A stretch of DNA of 64,000 bases from Owenia fusiformis (lineage: Eukaryota; Annelida; Polychaeta; Sabellida; Oweniidae): contig CAIIXF020000011.1 in NCBI GenBank assembly GCA_903813345.2, positions 22,925,754 to 22,989,753 on the forward strand, written 5' to 3'. Numbering within the stretch: position 1 is the first letter of the stretch; each line of letters opens with the position of its first letter. Positions 1 through 12,455 of this stretch are shown here, piece by piece. The notes beneath the pieces are model-generated. The model made no database searches, was not told where the DNA came from, and saw only the letters and a list, made by a program, of their open reading frames with translations. Position numbers and translations under genes: made by a program.

Positions 1-1061
1 ATTTCTAGTTGGTTCCCCAGTTTTCGACCATCGGAAATATTTCCATCCCTGGCATTAATTTTACATGTTTTCTGTCATAATTTTTCATAATAAAGTAGGG
101 GTAGTTAAATAATGGTGTCATTTATACGTATCTGGAGTTTCTCTAATTGTCATTTTGTTCTTTGTTGTTTCCTCTCTCCGGCATTAATTATTAAAAAAAG
201 ACAAACGTAAAATTCATCGCAATGGTGAGCTCGGCTTTCTTTGAGTGCCTGGATTCAGGAATTAACAGAAGCTGATCCCAACTCAATTAACTTTTCATCG
301 ACCTTACCCTCTTTGTTAATCGTAACTTTACTTTTTGTTGTATATTGTCAATCAAAGCGTGTACCTGAACAATGGTTTCAGAAGTTTTTGAAGTTGTTTG
401 TGTTACTGAATGTTTTCTATATTTTGCTACACAGGATTATATTTAGTTAAACATTCTCCATTTTGCATGCCCATTCCACTTTTTTCTCGCCAGTTGCAGA
501 GAAAAGGCATGACAATCATTATCATTTTACATGGGTACAATGCCATCTGTGAAGTTTCAATTTTATCAGATCAATCAGGCATGATAGAAGATTAATTTTT
601 CGTTGGTTGTGATGTAATAGTGCAAGCTTCTAATCTATATTTTCAATATTTGGGGTTAATGTATCTAAATTAATCATGTTTCTTGATTAACTGTCATTTA
701 ATGAGAATTTGATTAGAAAAATCACATCGCAGGCACATTTACTGATTGTATATAATAATAGAGCCAAAAGCAGCCTTACCAAATTCATTAAAATTAATGA
801 ATAGAATTAATTAACAGATTCATAATAATTTCATGTTCTATTCATGCTATTATATAAAGAAGAAATCTTTTTTGTATTAACCTTTGAAATTTGATTTTCT
901 ATTTCATGAAGGCGTTGTATTGAAAATTGAGAAATATAAAAAAATTAAGCCTGGTATTTTTGTAATTGTTAAAAAATGAGTAACAGACTGACTTTTACGT
1001 CTACCTTTTCACTATTTGATCGAAGTCTGAGTATAAATTGATTATTGTGACATATAGAATA
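1..1061. other. Non-coding or intronic stretch with one weak ORF
   Basis: No gene is recognised here. A frame open from 229 to 450 encodes a hydrophobic segment of about 20 residues after an acidic stretch, but it has no ATG and matches no family I know. An overlapping ATG at 222 opens only 17 codons. The AT-rich remainder shows nothing further. Confidence 0.4.
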
Positions 1062-1655
1062 TACAGGGTGGTCCAAAAAAAATGGGACACTCGTATTTCA
1101 AAAATATATATTGATTTTCTTGATGAAAACATGTCATATTATATACCAATGGATAGGGAATTGACTCATCTTTAATTTGGTATATCATAAGTTCAAATTT
1201 ATTACAATGTCTGTCAACCAGCGTCCATTATATAAATGATGTCATTTTCGTTTCAAAACGGGTTTTCCGAAACTTGCAAAAACCAAATTTATTGTCAACT
1301 TTATTTACATAAACAGACGTTCAATATGTCCACCATTTTGATCAATTGTAGCCCTTAATTTTGGCCTAAACTGGTCAATAGCATCATTGATATGCTGTTG
1401 AGACAATGAATTTCACTTCTCAATAATTCTTGGTTTTTGCAAGTTTTGGAGAACCCGTTTTGAAATGAAAATGACATCATTTATATTATGGACGCTGGTT
1501 GACAGACATTAAAATTAATTTGAACTTATGATACTGTACCAAATTAAAGATAAGTAAATTCCCTATCCACTGGTATATAATTTGACATGTTTTCATCAAG
1601 AAAATCAATATTTATTTTTGAAATACGAGTGTCCCATTTTTTGGACCACCCTGTA
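1062..1655. mobile_element. Non-autonomous TIR element (CAGGGTGGTCC family), 594 bp
   Basis: The ends are inverted copies of CAGGGTGGTCCAAAAAA followed by a shared block reading ATGGGACACTCGTATTTC. Both ends are flanked by TA, which is the insertion preference of Tc1/mariner elements. The arms remain similar for more than 150 bp each side, including an internal pair around 1255 and 1460. No transposase frame is visible, so it looks like a MITE mobilised in trans. A shorter relative lies at 7076-7407. Confidence 0.85.
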
Positions 1656-3242
1656 TGTATCACTTGCTTTTGATTGCGAATGTTTGATGAACCATATTAT
1701 TAGGAATTGATATAAAACTGTTGTTGCGTCAAATTGAAGAGTCTTCAATCGACATGAAAAGTAACTAGAGGTTTTTTCTCCTGAATGTAAATGATATTCC
1801 CTGGACATCCTCTCAATTTCATCAATTTTAGTTGGTGGATGGGTGATAATGATGCATTGCCTCCGCCCTATAAAGATTACAGAAGATAGTAGAAAAATAG
1901 AAAACCTTATGTCATATTGTAAGAGTTGTATCTTAAATTCGGACTGGCATTCAATCTGAATGTCATTGTAGTCTAATCGACATAGAAGAGACGTACAAAT
2001 ACGGCTGACCTTCATCAGGACTAGACAGACATGATTAAAAGTGATAATCGTGATGATCTTGGTTTTACTGAGGATCTGATTTACCCAATAATTGTCTTTT
2101 TATTTGTTATTACTTTAAGATCAATATATTTTATAGAATTGTATATTGGTTGAGGATATTCCTAATGCTAAAGCAAAACTTCCTACTTCGATCATAAGAT
2201 CAAATTTTCAGTATTATAGTAGACAGGCATTTTAAGCTCATATTTCAACAGAAATCATCTTTCATCATCCTGAAAGAAGCAGGCTTATAGCCAGGGGGGA
2301 TTGGGATGTTCAGGCCAAGAATTCTATAAAAATCATGCAGTTTTTCCTATTTTGAGTACTTTTCAAGTGATTTTGGGCTATTGAACCCCACTAGACTGTT
2401 TTGAACCCCCCCCCCCCCCCCTTGCAAAAGCTGGCTTCTGGCCTTAGAAGTAAAATATCATTAGATCACAAGAATGAACAAAATTGAACATGACATGAAC
2501 TTGACATGAACATGACATCTCATTACTTCTCAACCTTGAGATGGTGAAACAGAAAGATGCTATGAGTATCAGAATGTGTCTCAATGATCAATTGGACTTG
2601 ATAAAGGATAAAGAACATTGACAGGAGAGATTTCCATACATAATCAGATTGCAATTACGAACACCTTCACTCAATCAATTCCTCATTATTTACTGGACAT
2701 TGCACCTTCCTACTACAAATGGCTCAACCTTTAAGCTCTCAATTAGATTCTCATTAGTAATTTATAAAACTCTGATTTTTATGGTTCTGTATTAACATCA
2801 AATCATTGATGTTTTTGTTTTCTGTGTATCTATCTGCTCTCTCCTTTAGCTCATCCCATTTTTGATTTTGCAAAACAAATGCATCAAGGACCTTTGAGAT
2901 TTGTAAAGGGAAATATGAGACACTACTTTTGTTAGTCAGGAGGAAATTAATAGGACAGCGAATTGAGTCTCAAATCTACGATCAATTAATTTTAGCTTGA
3001 AGGATTGTCAGTTTGAAATATCATTGTGATTGCGATGCGCCAGTGAACCTCGGCAGATGGAAATAGCAGAAACATTGTGATATATCTGTCTTTGCGTGTA
3101 AAAAATAATAAAGAATATTTCACAAATTATTGAATGACTGAGTGGGATTTGATTTATTGTGCCTTGGTTGATCATAGTTTCACTACGTCAGTCTCTGTGA
3201 ATGACCTTTCTGTTTTACTAATTTTGTTAATTCTGTCTGCAG
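1656..3242. other. Unassigned non-coding sequence
   Basis: No supported gene. The stretch contains a run of 16 C at about 2406-2422 and AT-rich unique sequence. The minus-strand ORF over 1605-2015 begins inside the TIR element and shows no family signature. Confidence 0.4.
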
Positions 3243-3264
3243 GTGTACATAAGTCAATTCTTAG
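3243..3264 (+). CDS. Possible 22-nt micro-exon (weak)
   Basis: A 22-nt segment lies between a strong pyrimidine-rich acceptor (ending CTGTCTGCAG) and a consensus donor (GTAAGA). It would code about seven residues (VYISQFL). No partner exons are established, so this is only a splice-signal candidate. Confidence 0.15.
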
Positions 3265-3309
3265 GTAAGAGAAATGCATCATCAGGGGTAATATATTTCC
3301 CTTCCCCCT

Positions 3310-3695
3310 ATGACTATGAGTAATACCTCACTCTAGAGGTTATGCCTTCCTTAGACTCAAAGCCTAGATCTCTTATGGGATAATACCTCTAGCTCTCTAT
3401 CTTGAGGTAATACCTTTCTCTAGGGGTAATTTGTCTTGTACTAGGAACAAGACCTTTCTCAAGGGATAATATGTTTCTTACTAGGAACAAGATCTTTCTC
3501 TAGGGATAATATGTTTCTTACTAGGGATAAGACCTATCTCTAGGGATAATATCACTCCTAATGGGGATAAGACCTATCTCTAGGGATAATATCACTCCTA
3601 CTGGGGATAAGACCTATCTCTAGGGATAATATATCTCGTACTGGGGATAAGATCTTTCTCCAGAGGTAATGCCTCTCTAACTAGAGATATTATCT
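3310..3695. repeat. Degenerate minisatellite, about 20/40-bp unit
   Basis: Repeats of the form CTAGGGATAATAT...ACTGGGGATAAGACCTATCT recur about every 38-40 bp, themselves built of two related half-units. The best copies are between 3500 and 3660. The array is non-coding. Confidence 0.8.
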
Positions 3696-3699
3696 GAAT

Positions 3700-5371
3700 T
3701 GATATTACTAATTGATATAAATAAGTACACTTTACGAAATTTCAGACGGGGTAACTCACAGCCAGGGAATATGAACAATAATATTTTATGTTTGTATTGA
3801 TAGATTGTTATCTCACTATTTATAACAAATTGCAAAAATAATAAAAGTAAAGTATCAGGATAAATTTTATTTTTTTCAATTGTAATCTGCTAGTTAACTT
3901 ATGAAAAGAATCAATATGTCATGACACACAAATCCTATTTGACATCGGACAAAAATATCCCTGTAGGGTAGACAAAAGTCAATATTATGACAGATCCTGG
4001 AAATGTGAGCATGATTGATTCTCAAAAGGTATTATAGTAATGGTACTGTCTGCATTAATATCCTTTGATAAACATTGCCAGACTATTGTATTTTTTAATA
4101 TTCTGTGCAGTGTGTGACATTTTTTTAAATGGTGTAGCTCTTCATCTTGGTGCATTTGCCTCAAATATATTTATAGCCATGGTTCTTTCCTATCTCACAG
4201 GCTCAAGTTCTTAGTAATTCCTTATTGGCTATTCTAAATCTAAAGCCTGACATTTTGGGTTCATTTATTTGATAATCTAAGCTCAAGTCATATTGACCCC
4301 TTTTAACATTTGCCCTTCAGTATTTGAAGTTATCAGTTTTTATGATTATTGTTTGAAGTGTATTTCAAGTGCATTTAAACCTGCTTTATCTCACATTGGG
4401 GTAACACATTGGTACTCATTTGGGGATTTTATTGACCAAGGTCTGTTATGACAATTTTTATAGATCAAATACAGAATTCTGTATATTTTCCTGTAAATCT
4501 ATCTGTTTTCAACCTTTAAGTTTCTGTTACTTATTTGAGAGGCAAAGTTTTCGTAACTTATTTGAGAGAGATAAAGTTTCTGTAAGTTTTTACAATCAGT
4601 GAATAATGAGAATACAAAATGAAATCAATTAGAATAATAGTAAAAGTGATAGCATTCAATCTAGATTTTTTACAGAGATCAAAACAGATTTATGAGTACC
4701 AGAAAATACAAACACAGCAAAAACAAGACTTTTTGACACTTGATGTGAGAAAAACCATCTGCACTGGCTGGTTGAGATGGCCAATTTCCACTCATGAATA
4801 AAAAGGATATCCCTCCCTCAAAAATCAAAGGATATCCACTTTATATGTATAATTGTTGGAATTTTATTCTGTGTGACTTGAAAGGGCCATTTGAATCAAT
4901 TTATATTTAAAAGGTATAGATCCTTGCACAGATATTTGCAAAGTACTTATGTGACCACCAGAAGTTGGTGTTCTGCGTTAGGTGTCTGTAACAAATGGCT
5001 GGTAGTGAAATTTTGTATGTTAATGCCATGTTATTCTTTATGATGGAAACATTTGATTTTATGTGTTCAGTCTTGGTTTATGTCTGACATTTATTTTAGT
5101 CTTGATGGTTCTCTCTCTCAGCAAGTATTACAATAGAAGAGTCCCATTTGAAGTTATTAATCATTTTCAAGACAATTCATATTGATAATTATACCATTTA
5201 TATACAATTTATATATGATTATTCTCATAGGAAAATAATTTATTTTGAGATATATTTTATGATGACTCATAAAGTAGTTAAAATCCATAGGGTATTCTAC
5301 AGTTAATGACATTTTACCAAAGAATAATTTGTCTGATTTTTTTCTCCATCATTCTGGCCTTTATGTTATAG
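3700..5371. other. Unassigned non-coding sequence with one dispersed-repeat copy
   Basis: No supported gene. About 4950-5031 is a diverged copy of the dispersed element whose end reads GTGACATTTTGCATGTTAATG, better preserved at 27046-27155. The 60-codon ORFs near 4420 and 4619 show no protein-like features. Confidence 0.4.
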
Positions 5372-5426
5372 TCCAAGGTTCCAGTAAGATGGCATCAACT
5401 TGGCACAAATGCATTATCTGCAAAAA
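5372..5426 (+). CDS. Possible exon with a CxxC start (weak)
   Basis: An AG acceptor at 5370-5371 and a strong GTAAGT donor at 5427 bound 55 nt. One frame contains AAGATGGC, a reasonable start context, reading MASTWHKCIICKK up to the donor. Joined to an acceptor at 9441, that frame would continue for about 15 codons. No family match is recognised, so the call rests on splice signals and one open frame. Confidence 0.15.
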
Positions 5427-5469
5427 GTAAGTCTCATTGCGGCAACACCTGTCTTATGTATAGGATAGA

Positions 5470-6480
5470 CCTTAAAGTGCCCGATAAACTATAAAATGCG
5501 CATGCGTCCAGGTGTTGATAAACTATAAATAGCGAAAATCCAGGGTTTGTCACCACAAGGTAAGCCAGGACGTGTTGAGAGAACAGCTAGTGTTGATATT
5601 GAATTTATATGTAGCCAGATAAGTTTCCTTATTGAAATTACATATGGTTATTAGCAATACTTTGTAGGTGCTAAATAATAAAATATTTAGAGTATATATG
5701 AGAGAAATTGGTCATTTCGAACCTGTTGAAAAGTTTGTGGCTCTCGGCTACACTGGGGAATTTACTTCCATGAGTACACACATAAATGTGAGGTTCCCCA
5801 AGAGGTACGCGACAAGGTGACCTGGCATCAAATGTGCGACTAAATGCTACTATCGAGAAGATAAAATAACGAATACGACAATAAGTTATTGCATGTGACA
5901 ATTCCGAGCCTTCATCTCACTGAAGTATTTTGAAGTGAAAATAGGATTTTTGTTTTGATACATGGATTCAGATGAACGTAACTTTATTCTGACAACTAAT
6001 CAAAACTGAACAAAATTGATTGTACGTAACAGACAATTTATTGTTTTACAATGTTTTGATTGGCTAAACGAATGACACCAACAAATTATGACATGTAAAA
6101 TGACAATTTTGAAATGTAAAATTTAAAAGTGACAAACACAACCTCCCTATCCACTCTTTGGGAGCCCTAGTAAATTAGTAATATGGACATGCAGCAGTGG
6201 TAGTGTACAGCTTATTATCACACTACGCTTTGTATTCTAAAGCCTGTTGTTTGTAATAACACTGTTCACTCAACGTATGTTTTGTGTGTGGGCAGTCAAC
6301 GATAATCATTGTTTTATCCAGGTTATATGACCTCGGCAATTATAACAAAACCGTACTAAACGAAAAAACGCTAATAAGAGAAAGCTTTCACACACATATA
6401 AAAAATGAACTAGTCTAATCCGCCAGTATAAACTCTGTGCTTTACGTAGCCGGGTCAGGCGCGCACTTTAAAGAGAAAAT
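5470..6480. mobile_element. Possible 1-kb TIR element (weak)
   Basis: CTTAAAGTGCCCG near 5472 faces GCGCGCACTTTAAAG near 6463 in inverted orientation, with about a dozen matching bases. The interior is more GC- and CpG-containing than the surroundings. No transposase and no clear target duplication are seen. Confidence 0.25.
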
Positions 6481-7075
6481 CAGATCTAGCGAGCACTGGC
6501 CAACAAAAAATTGTTTCAATTTTAGAATATTTCTGGCTCATGTCATTCCTTGTCATGTCTATTTTCTAAAAATCCCCTAAGTGCACACTTTATTTCAGGA
6601 AAACTAAAGATTTTTTCAATAAGAATGGTTACCATTCTTATTATTTGGGAGAATTTAAACATTTTTGAACTTTGAATACATAATAACTTCACCAATTTAT
6701 AACATATCGTGAATCTTTTGGGAGATATTGTATTTGAGATTGTAAGGAATAGATTGGTAGGTCTATTGGACTAATGTACAGTTGTCTGAGATTGGTGGGT
6801 GACATTGGATGGTAAATGGCTAGCAGTGATTTTTCACATTGAAAATTGAGAACTCATCAGTTGTTGGGCATGCTGGCTAAAAGGTCATTTTTGATGTTTT
6901 TGGGTGATATTGATCACCATGTAATTAATGGTAATGGTCAATTATGTTATATCCAACATCATACTGCTCTCCCACATTTAATTGACCTAATTGGGTTTTC
7001 CTGACTTTTCGAGTGGACTTAAGTTGTTTTATGTCTTTGTAAGGAATTTAGTCTTTCATCTCTTTTCTCCTTATG

Positions 7076-7407
7076 TACAGGGTGATCCAAAAAATGGGAC
7101 ACTCATATTTCAAATTTTCTTGATTTTCTTGTTGGAAACATGTCATATTATATACAAGTGGACAAGGAATTTATTTATCTTTAATTTGGTATATCATATG
7201 TCTGTCAACCAGCATCCATAATATAAATGACATCATTAATATTATGGATGTTGGTTGACAGACATTATAATAAATTTGAACTTATGATATACCAAATTAA
7301 AGATAAGTAAATTCCCATCCATTGGTATATAATATGACATATTTTCATAAATAAAATCAATATTTATTTTTGAAATATTAGTGTCCCATTTTTTGGACTA
7401 CCCCGTA
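7076..7407. mobile_element. Non-autonomous TIR element (CAGGGTGGTCC family), 332 bp
   Basis: The left end TACAGGGTGATCCAAAAAA and the right end TTTTTTGGACTACCCCGTA are inverted. The internal arms (ATGTCTGTCAACCAGCATCC and its complement) match those of the 1062-1655 element, so this is an internally deleted relative. It is flanked by TA. Confidence 0.85.
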
Positions 7408-7549
7408 TATTCCCCATCATTTGAGTAATAGGCTGAATGGTAGAGGGCGAAGAAGTTACAGTGCCTTGATAGGAAAAACTGCTCATCTGGGTTTGTTCTT
7501 ACTTCTGTGTGCATATAGAACATAAAATATGTATATTGAAAAACTACTA

Positions 7550-7709
7550 AGTAAAACTCTCTAGAAGTGGAACACCTCTGATAGTGGAACACTTCAGAGC
7601 CCCAAGCCCGGCTGACTTAGTATTAAGTGGAACCTCTATAAGTGGAACACCTTCCAAGAAGAACACTTTTTAAAGGTACCAAATGTGTTCTACTTAGACA
7701 GGTTTTACT
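7550..7709. mobile_element. Short TIR element with GTGGAACAC motifs
   Basis: AGTAAAACTCTCTAGAAGTGG at the left faces CTACTTAGACAGGTTTTACT at the right as an imperfect inverted pair. Several AGTGGAACAC motifs lie between. The same family recurs at 16958-17119 in a TNPO3 intron, and as a fragment near 12783-12830. Confidence 0.65.
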
Positions 7710-8227
7710 CCACTCACAAACAAGCTACCGTTTCACAATCATTTATAAAATATGCCAACTTGAAATTATGGATTACTTTGTTTACAATGTTATCAGGCAC
7801 AACTGGAATTAGAGTAGTATTTATTATATAATTATATCTCTCATACACCCAGACAGAGTAAGATAAAGTACCATTACGCATGACGTTATATCATAGATAT
7901 TTAAAAACAACAAAGATATATTTCTGCTTAACATGCCATTGTATTCTCATTATCAGTTTTCGAGTAGAGTTTTATCAATTTTCAGCAAAATTGAATCAAT
8001 ATACATTTGCTCTTCAAGATTATTCAAATCTATGGAAATGAACAATGTATGGTTTGACAATTGGTGTTATAAAAGATGCATATTAAGGTTGGGCGTCATA
8101 GTTATGCTGAATAATTTAGGCTTTTTAACGGAGAGAATATGTCTTGAGGCTCAGTGTTTTCATTGAAATATTAATTATTATAACTCATTTAAAATCCTAT
8201 TTATCTGACCTCCTGTAATGTATTTTT

Positions 8228-8372
8228 ATGTCACCACCACAAGTGCTGACATATTGTTAAAGTCTCTAACTTTTTTGTGGACAGTATTTGGCAGTTGGGG
8301 TTTGGCAGTCAGCATACAGTTGTTGGCATCTTTAACAAATGGCAGGTAGTGACATTTTGCATTTTAATGCCT
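8228..8372. repeat. Dispersed TIR repeat (GTCACCACCAC...GGTAGTGACATTTTG)
   Basis: ATGTCACCACCACAAGTG at the left and GGTAGTGACATTTTGCATTT at the right face each other. ACAAATGGCAGGTAGTGAC is shared with copies at 4950, 17826, 27046, 38086, 43250 and 50333. The repeats look like a short non-autonomous DNA element. Confidence 0.6.
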
Positions 8373-8379
8373 TGTGAAA

Positions 8380-10130
8380 CATTTTTATTAAGTAGTATTT
8401 GCGAAATGTTTTACTGTAATCTCGAAGATCACAAATTGTTCCCAGACTACTATACAGATATATCTTGACTTCTAATGTTAAAAGCTATCCCCTAAATGTG
8501 AGTTGAAAAGTCCCCAAAAAATAAGACCTAAGAATTTTGATGACATTCAATGCTCCCGACTACAGATATATCATGACTTTTTAAAGTACAAAGCACATTG
8601 TGCCCTAGGAAAAGCCTTGTGCCAACACTTTAACCCAGATTGCCTTAGATTATCTGGTTTAAGTAAGACTGAATCTCTGAACCAATTATAATGATTCCTT
8701 ACAAGAAAAAGCCAGACAGAAGTGAGCTCCCATGAGCGCATCATATTAACACATTGTATATATCTCGCTGAATTAGAAAAATCTGCAAAGACAGTATTTT
8801 CATTTGATTGTGATTTTTGAGAAAATATCTAAAATAGCACTCCAAAATAAACATAAAACACTGACCATGTCCACACATTAGATTTATTCAAAGGTTTGAC
8901 ATTATGGTTTTGACGTAGTTAGATATATCGGTTATTGACGGTTTTTAATCATCGGTGGATATTTTGATACATTGAGTAGCTGCTGAGATATCGAGTCTAT
9001 TGACTCTTCTGGCTTATCAACCAATTTGTAGGCAACCTTACTATTTCTGAAATGTCAAAATTGTTCAGTGAATTTATTAAAAGAATAGATACAGTATATG
9101 GAAAAAGTGTTTAATTAATATACAGAGGTGTTTAATGGTATAAGGCCCTTTTGCTCTATCGAAGAAATTTTTATGATTTTAGGGATTTTTAGTGAGAAGG
9201 ATGGGAAACTTAATTATATTTTCAGGGAAGAGCTTTATCTTGCTGTTACATTGACAGATTTCAAGTGTTCTAAGTCATAATTATAGCAATGAGTTATTAG
9301 TAATAATATTGGCTGAAAAGATTATATTCTTATATAATGGCTCTCCTATCAATAACTCATGGTTACTGTTGCTTGGAGCTTGAAGGCTTCTATTCCAGAA
9401 CTATTGCTTAAACTAGATAACCCCTTGTCTTGCATATTTCAGTGTATCGGTTACAACGCCGAAGGACAATTTCTTTAAGATGGGCTGAGTGGCGGAATCT
9501 TGAGGCGGAAACTGATGCGATGTCCAAAGAGTGCTTTTCTTACCTTAACTCAATCACCTGATTAATAATAGGGGTTAACCTAATTATACTAAGTGCGATA
9601 TGCAGAAAGGCACTTCCTACAAATTGGATGAAACTTGAATATGAATGTCCTTTCATTGGGTAAACTTCTACAAAACTCCCTTGGGCATAATGCACAATTT
9701 GTGCTTTTAACATAATGCAAATTCAGTCGTTGGAATTCACAATTGAAATTGAAGTAGTATTCTGACATGCTTCATCACAGGAAAAGTTTGGAAATCATTC
9801 CACTGTAATTCAAAAATAGATGGTAGTAGCTATGAAGCCAAATATCACGTAATAAATTGTAACATATTAAGAGCCATCTTTCTGCATGTTATAGTGGTGT
9901 AAGGGGAATACACATCTGCCATCTTTCAAAGGTAATCAAAGTTGTCAGAATAAAATATAAGAGGATTCTCGTTATTCGTAATTGGCTCTCTTATAAGATT
10001 TCTCATACTTGTACGTATAGGTTTTGTGTAATACAGCATCCCACCTCGTGCTCTCTATTAGTGAGTCTATACGTTTTTCTGGATAGGACAGCATTTATAA
10101 GTAAGTAGTTCCCTTATCCTTTTTTATTAC
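8380..10130. other. Unassigned non-coding sequence
   Basis: No supported gene. A frame open from an acceptor-like AG at 9441 to a stop at 9559-9561 codes about 39 residues rich in arginine, tryptophan and glutamate. It has no recognisable family, and without partner exons it stays unassigned. A minus-strand AATAAA at 10128-10123 could serve the GPCR. Confidence 0.35.
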
Positions 10131-10450
10131 CCATGGTGAGCTATTGCAATCACTCACTTGTCCATCTGTCTGTCCGACCGTCCATCCATCCGTCAGTCCG
10201 TCTGTCTGTCAACAATTGGCTCGTTTTAAAACCTCTGTCAATAGGATTTCCTTTTTAATATATTATTGTTCAACATCAATATAGAAAACTCCCTATGACT
10301 CCTGATTCAAAAAATGGCCGTCATTTTTGTCTCGCGAAATTCACTTTTGGACCATTTGCTTTAAAACCTCTGTCGATAGGATTCCCGTTTTAAAAGCTTG
10401 CCTACTACTAAGACTTTCATCTCTTCGTACCAGGTTTATAAGTCTTAACT
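10131..10450. repeat. SINE-like repeat with GTCC/GTCTGT-rich body
   Basis: The segment opens with GGTGAGCTATTGCAATCAC, then passes into a run of CCGTC, CATC and TGTCTG units at 10155-10210. A directly repeated block AAAACCTCTGTC(A/G)ATAGGATT follows at about 10228 and 10364. This resembles repeats I associate with molluscan genomes, from general knowledge and not tested. Confidence 0.4.
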
Positions 10451-10453
10451 TGT

Positions 10454-11539
10454 TTACAAGGTTGTACCTGTGTTTCCATCTGAACCAACAGGTGCAACAG
10501 AATTCGCTCCCCTGAATTTACATTTTGTAAATCGAACAAACGCATGGCGGTAATTTCTACTTAACCCAATATAGATGGCAGCGTTTATGAAACTGAATAG
10601 GGCTGGATTCAATAAAAGCCACGGGAAAATCTTTGCCAACTCAACTAACTCTATGAATCTTTTGATTGGCATGTGTTTCTCTTTTGGATAGGAGAATGTC
10701 CAAAAGAATATTGAGGACCATATAAACAGAGGCATCCATAATAAGATAAATGATGCCAATATTGTGATCATCATTTTTACCGCCTTGCCTTTCACATTGG
10801 TTGATGATGATGAATTGGCTAAAGATGGCTTACGAAGCACATTTATTATGCGCATGTACAGCACCATCTGAATCCCAACTGGTATAATATACACCAGGAT
10901 CATCTCACTGAAATAGCCATACTTGTAATTTAACTCACATATTGTTAAATTATGAGAGAAAAAAGGCTCGTAGGAAACTGTGATTGGACGATGACGATAC
11001 GCAGATGCTGGAACAAGTCCAATGATTGTAATTACTGCCCATATTCCAACAATTATCAAACATGTCTGTCTCTTCGTTCGTTTTGTCTTTTGCGGTGTGA
11101 CAATGCCACGATAACGATCAATTGCCATGGCAATCAATGTATATGAAATACTCAGTCCAACTAGGTATGTGACATAGGTTTCTCCTTTACATCTCAAATC
11201 TGACTTGTTATTTTCCCTCCAGTATCCATCGAGACCGTAATATATCAAATAAAATGGCAGAATCAAGTTTGAGACATTCAACGAAGCGATGTAATAGTTA
11301 GTCGGGGTGTGCATTGCCTTAACTGCAATTATCACCAACAAGACAGCCAAATTTATCAAAACATCAGCGCAGCACATACATGTCAATAGGATTCCACTTA
11401 AACGTGAAGGCTTGTTGTGGAAAGCCAGTTTAGCAAGTGAAGGGTCATAAATATGTGGCTGTAACATAAACGTGGCATTGCCTAATGATTGTGAACTTGA
11501 TGTAAAGTTTTCTGTATCTTCTGTAACTGGTGTCGTCAT
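10454..11539 (-). CDS. Rhodopsin-like (class A) seven-helix receptor, intronless
   Basis: A 361-residue single-exon frame with ATG at 11539-11537. It has N-glycosylation sites at N11, N21 and N197. The seven hydrophobic helices lie at about 48-72, 81-103, 118-140, 159-180, 208-230, 255-281 and 303-325. C117 and C201 can form the class A extracellular disulfide, and D141-R142-Y143 is an intact DRY motif. The family motifs deviate at three places. Helix 2 has N91 where most receptors have the sodium-site aspartate. Helix 6 reads LLWMP instead of CWxP. Helix 7 ends NAAIY (319-323) instead of NPxxY. It is a plasma-membrane G-protein-coupled receptor. The ligand cannot be inferred; peptide or orphan receptors are the closest in feel. 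If TNPO3 starts upstream of this window, the receptor is nested antisense in a TNPO3 intron. Confidence 0.85.
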   Translation of the reverse strand: MTTPVTEDTENFTSSSQSLGNATFMLQPHIYDPSLAKLAFHNKPSRLSGILLTCMCCADVLINLAVLLVIIAVKAMHTPTNYYIASLNVSNLILPFYLIYYGLDGYWRENNKSDLRCKGETYVTYLVGLSISYTLIAMAIDRYRGIVTPQKTKRTKRQTCLIIVGIWAVITIIGLVPASAYRHRPITVSYEPFFSHNLTICELNYKYGYFSEMILVYIIPVGIQMVLYMRIINVLRKPSLANSSSSTNVKGKAVKMMITILASFILLWMPLFIWSSIFFWTFSYPKEKHMPIKRFIELVELAKIFPWLLLNPALFSFINAAIYIGLSRNYRHAFVRFTKCKFRGANSVAPVGSDGNTGTTL

Positions 11540-12455
11540 AACTGTTTCTTGTATTTAAAGAGGCTTTAAATAATTATTCAAATGAAATGTTCAGTTGTTT
11601 CAGTCTTTGTCCTTTGTTTATCAGTTTTGATTCTGTTGTATTGTGCTTTGGTTCACCATTTACATTAATTGTAAAGATTGAATCCTTCTTTTTTTCTGCA
11701 ACAACACTTTTCCATCATTTTGTTCTCTCATATTTTTGAATCACTCTCATTACAGTGCATCTAATTCTCCCAATGATTTTTCTCCTGTTTAGTGCATTGA
11801 AACCTAAAGGGCAAAAGATAATCAACTGTAAATTTCAACAGTATTTTTTTAAATAACTTTTAAGAATAGTGTCTCGTGATGTGAAAAAATCTATTGTTAA
11901 GATTTTGTTCTACTTTTCTTTACAGTGTTGTGTTGGTTATTTATATCTTTCCTGTTTGTCTTTGTTCGATGGACAGCCTCTGTGAACTTGTTTCCTTGTG
12001 CCACACTTTCCGAATTAAGCCTTTTATTTGTGTCTCATTATACAAAAAAAAACATCAATTTATTGTACAGGATATCTCATGTGCAAATAATAGAGTTACT
12101 GCTCCTTAATTCTCAGGTGTTGTATAATATTGATTCTTCGTCTCATTAAAACCATCCCACTTTCATTTCCCGTATTCATTATATTTTGTCTAATGCCAGG
12201 GTTAATGTGGGCTGTGGATACCACAATTGAACCACCATAAATTGTTTAAATGCCATTCTGAAAATATATGCAAGAGTACTACTCTTCCCTGTCTCTGTGT
12301 CAACAAATTCAGAAAAGGGGGTCATTAACAGTAACAGTCACTTGATATTTTTGCAAAGTGCCTTCGATCCCTAGTGGTATCATTGTAATAGAATATATTT
12401 ATGATATGGTTGAGGCACATACAATTTACTCATCTGTTAAACCTCAAAAATATTA
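11540..12455. other. Receptor upstream region and unassigned sequence
   Basis: This lies immediately 5' of the minus-strand receptor gene, so its promoter is probably here, but no clear TATA or initiator can be assigned. The small plus-strand ORFs at 11894-12149 are hydrophobic but start in different frames of the same low-complexity DNA and look spurious. Confidence 0.35.

Noticed and set aside
241-450. Hydrophobic 69-codon ORF near the left edge
   Set aside because: Starts at TTG, has no upstream exon or known homologue, and the downstream ORF overlaps in another frame. Insufficient to call a gene.
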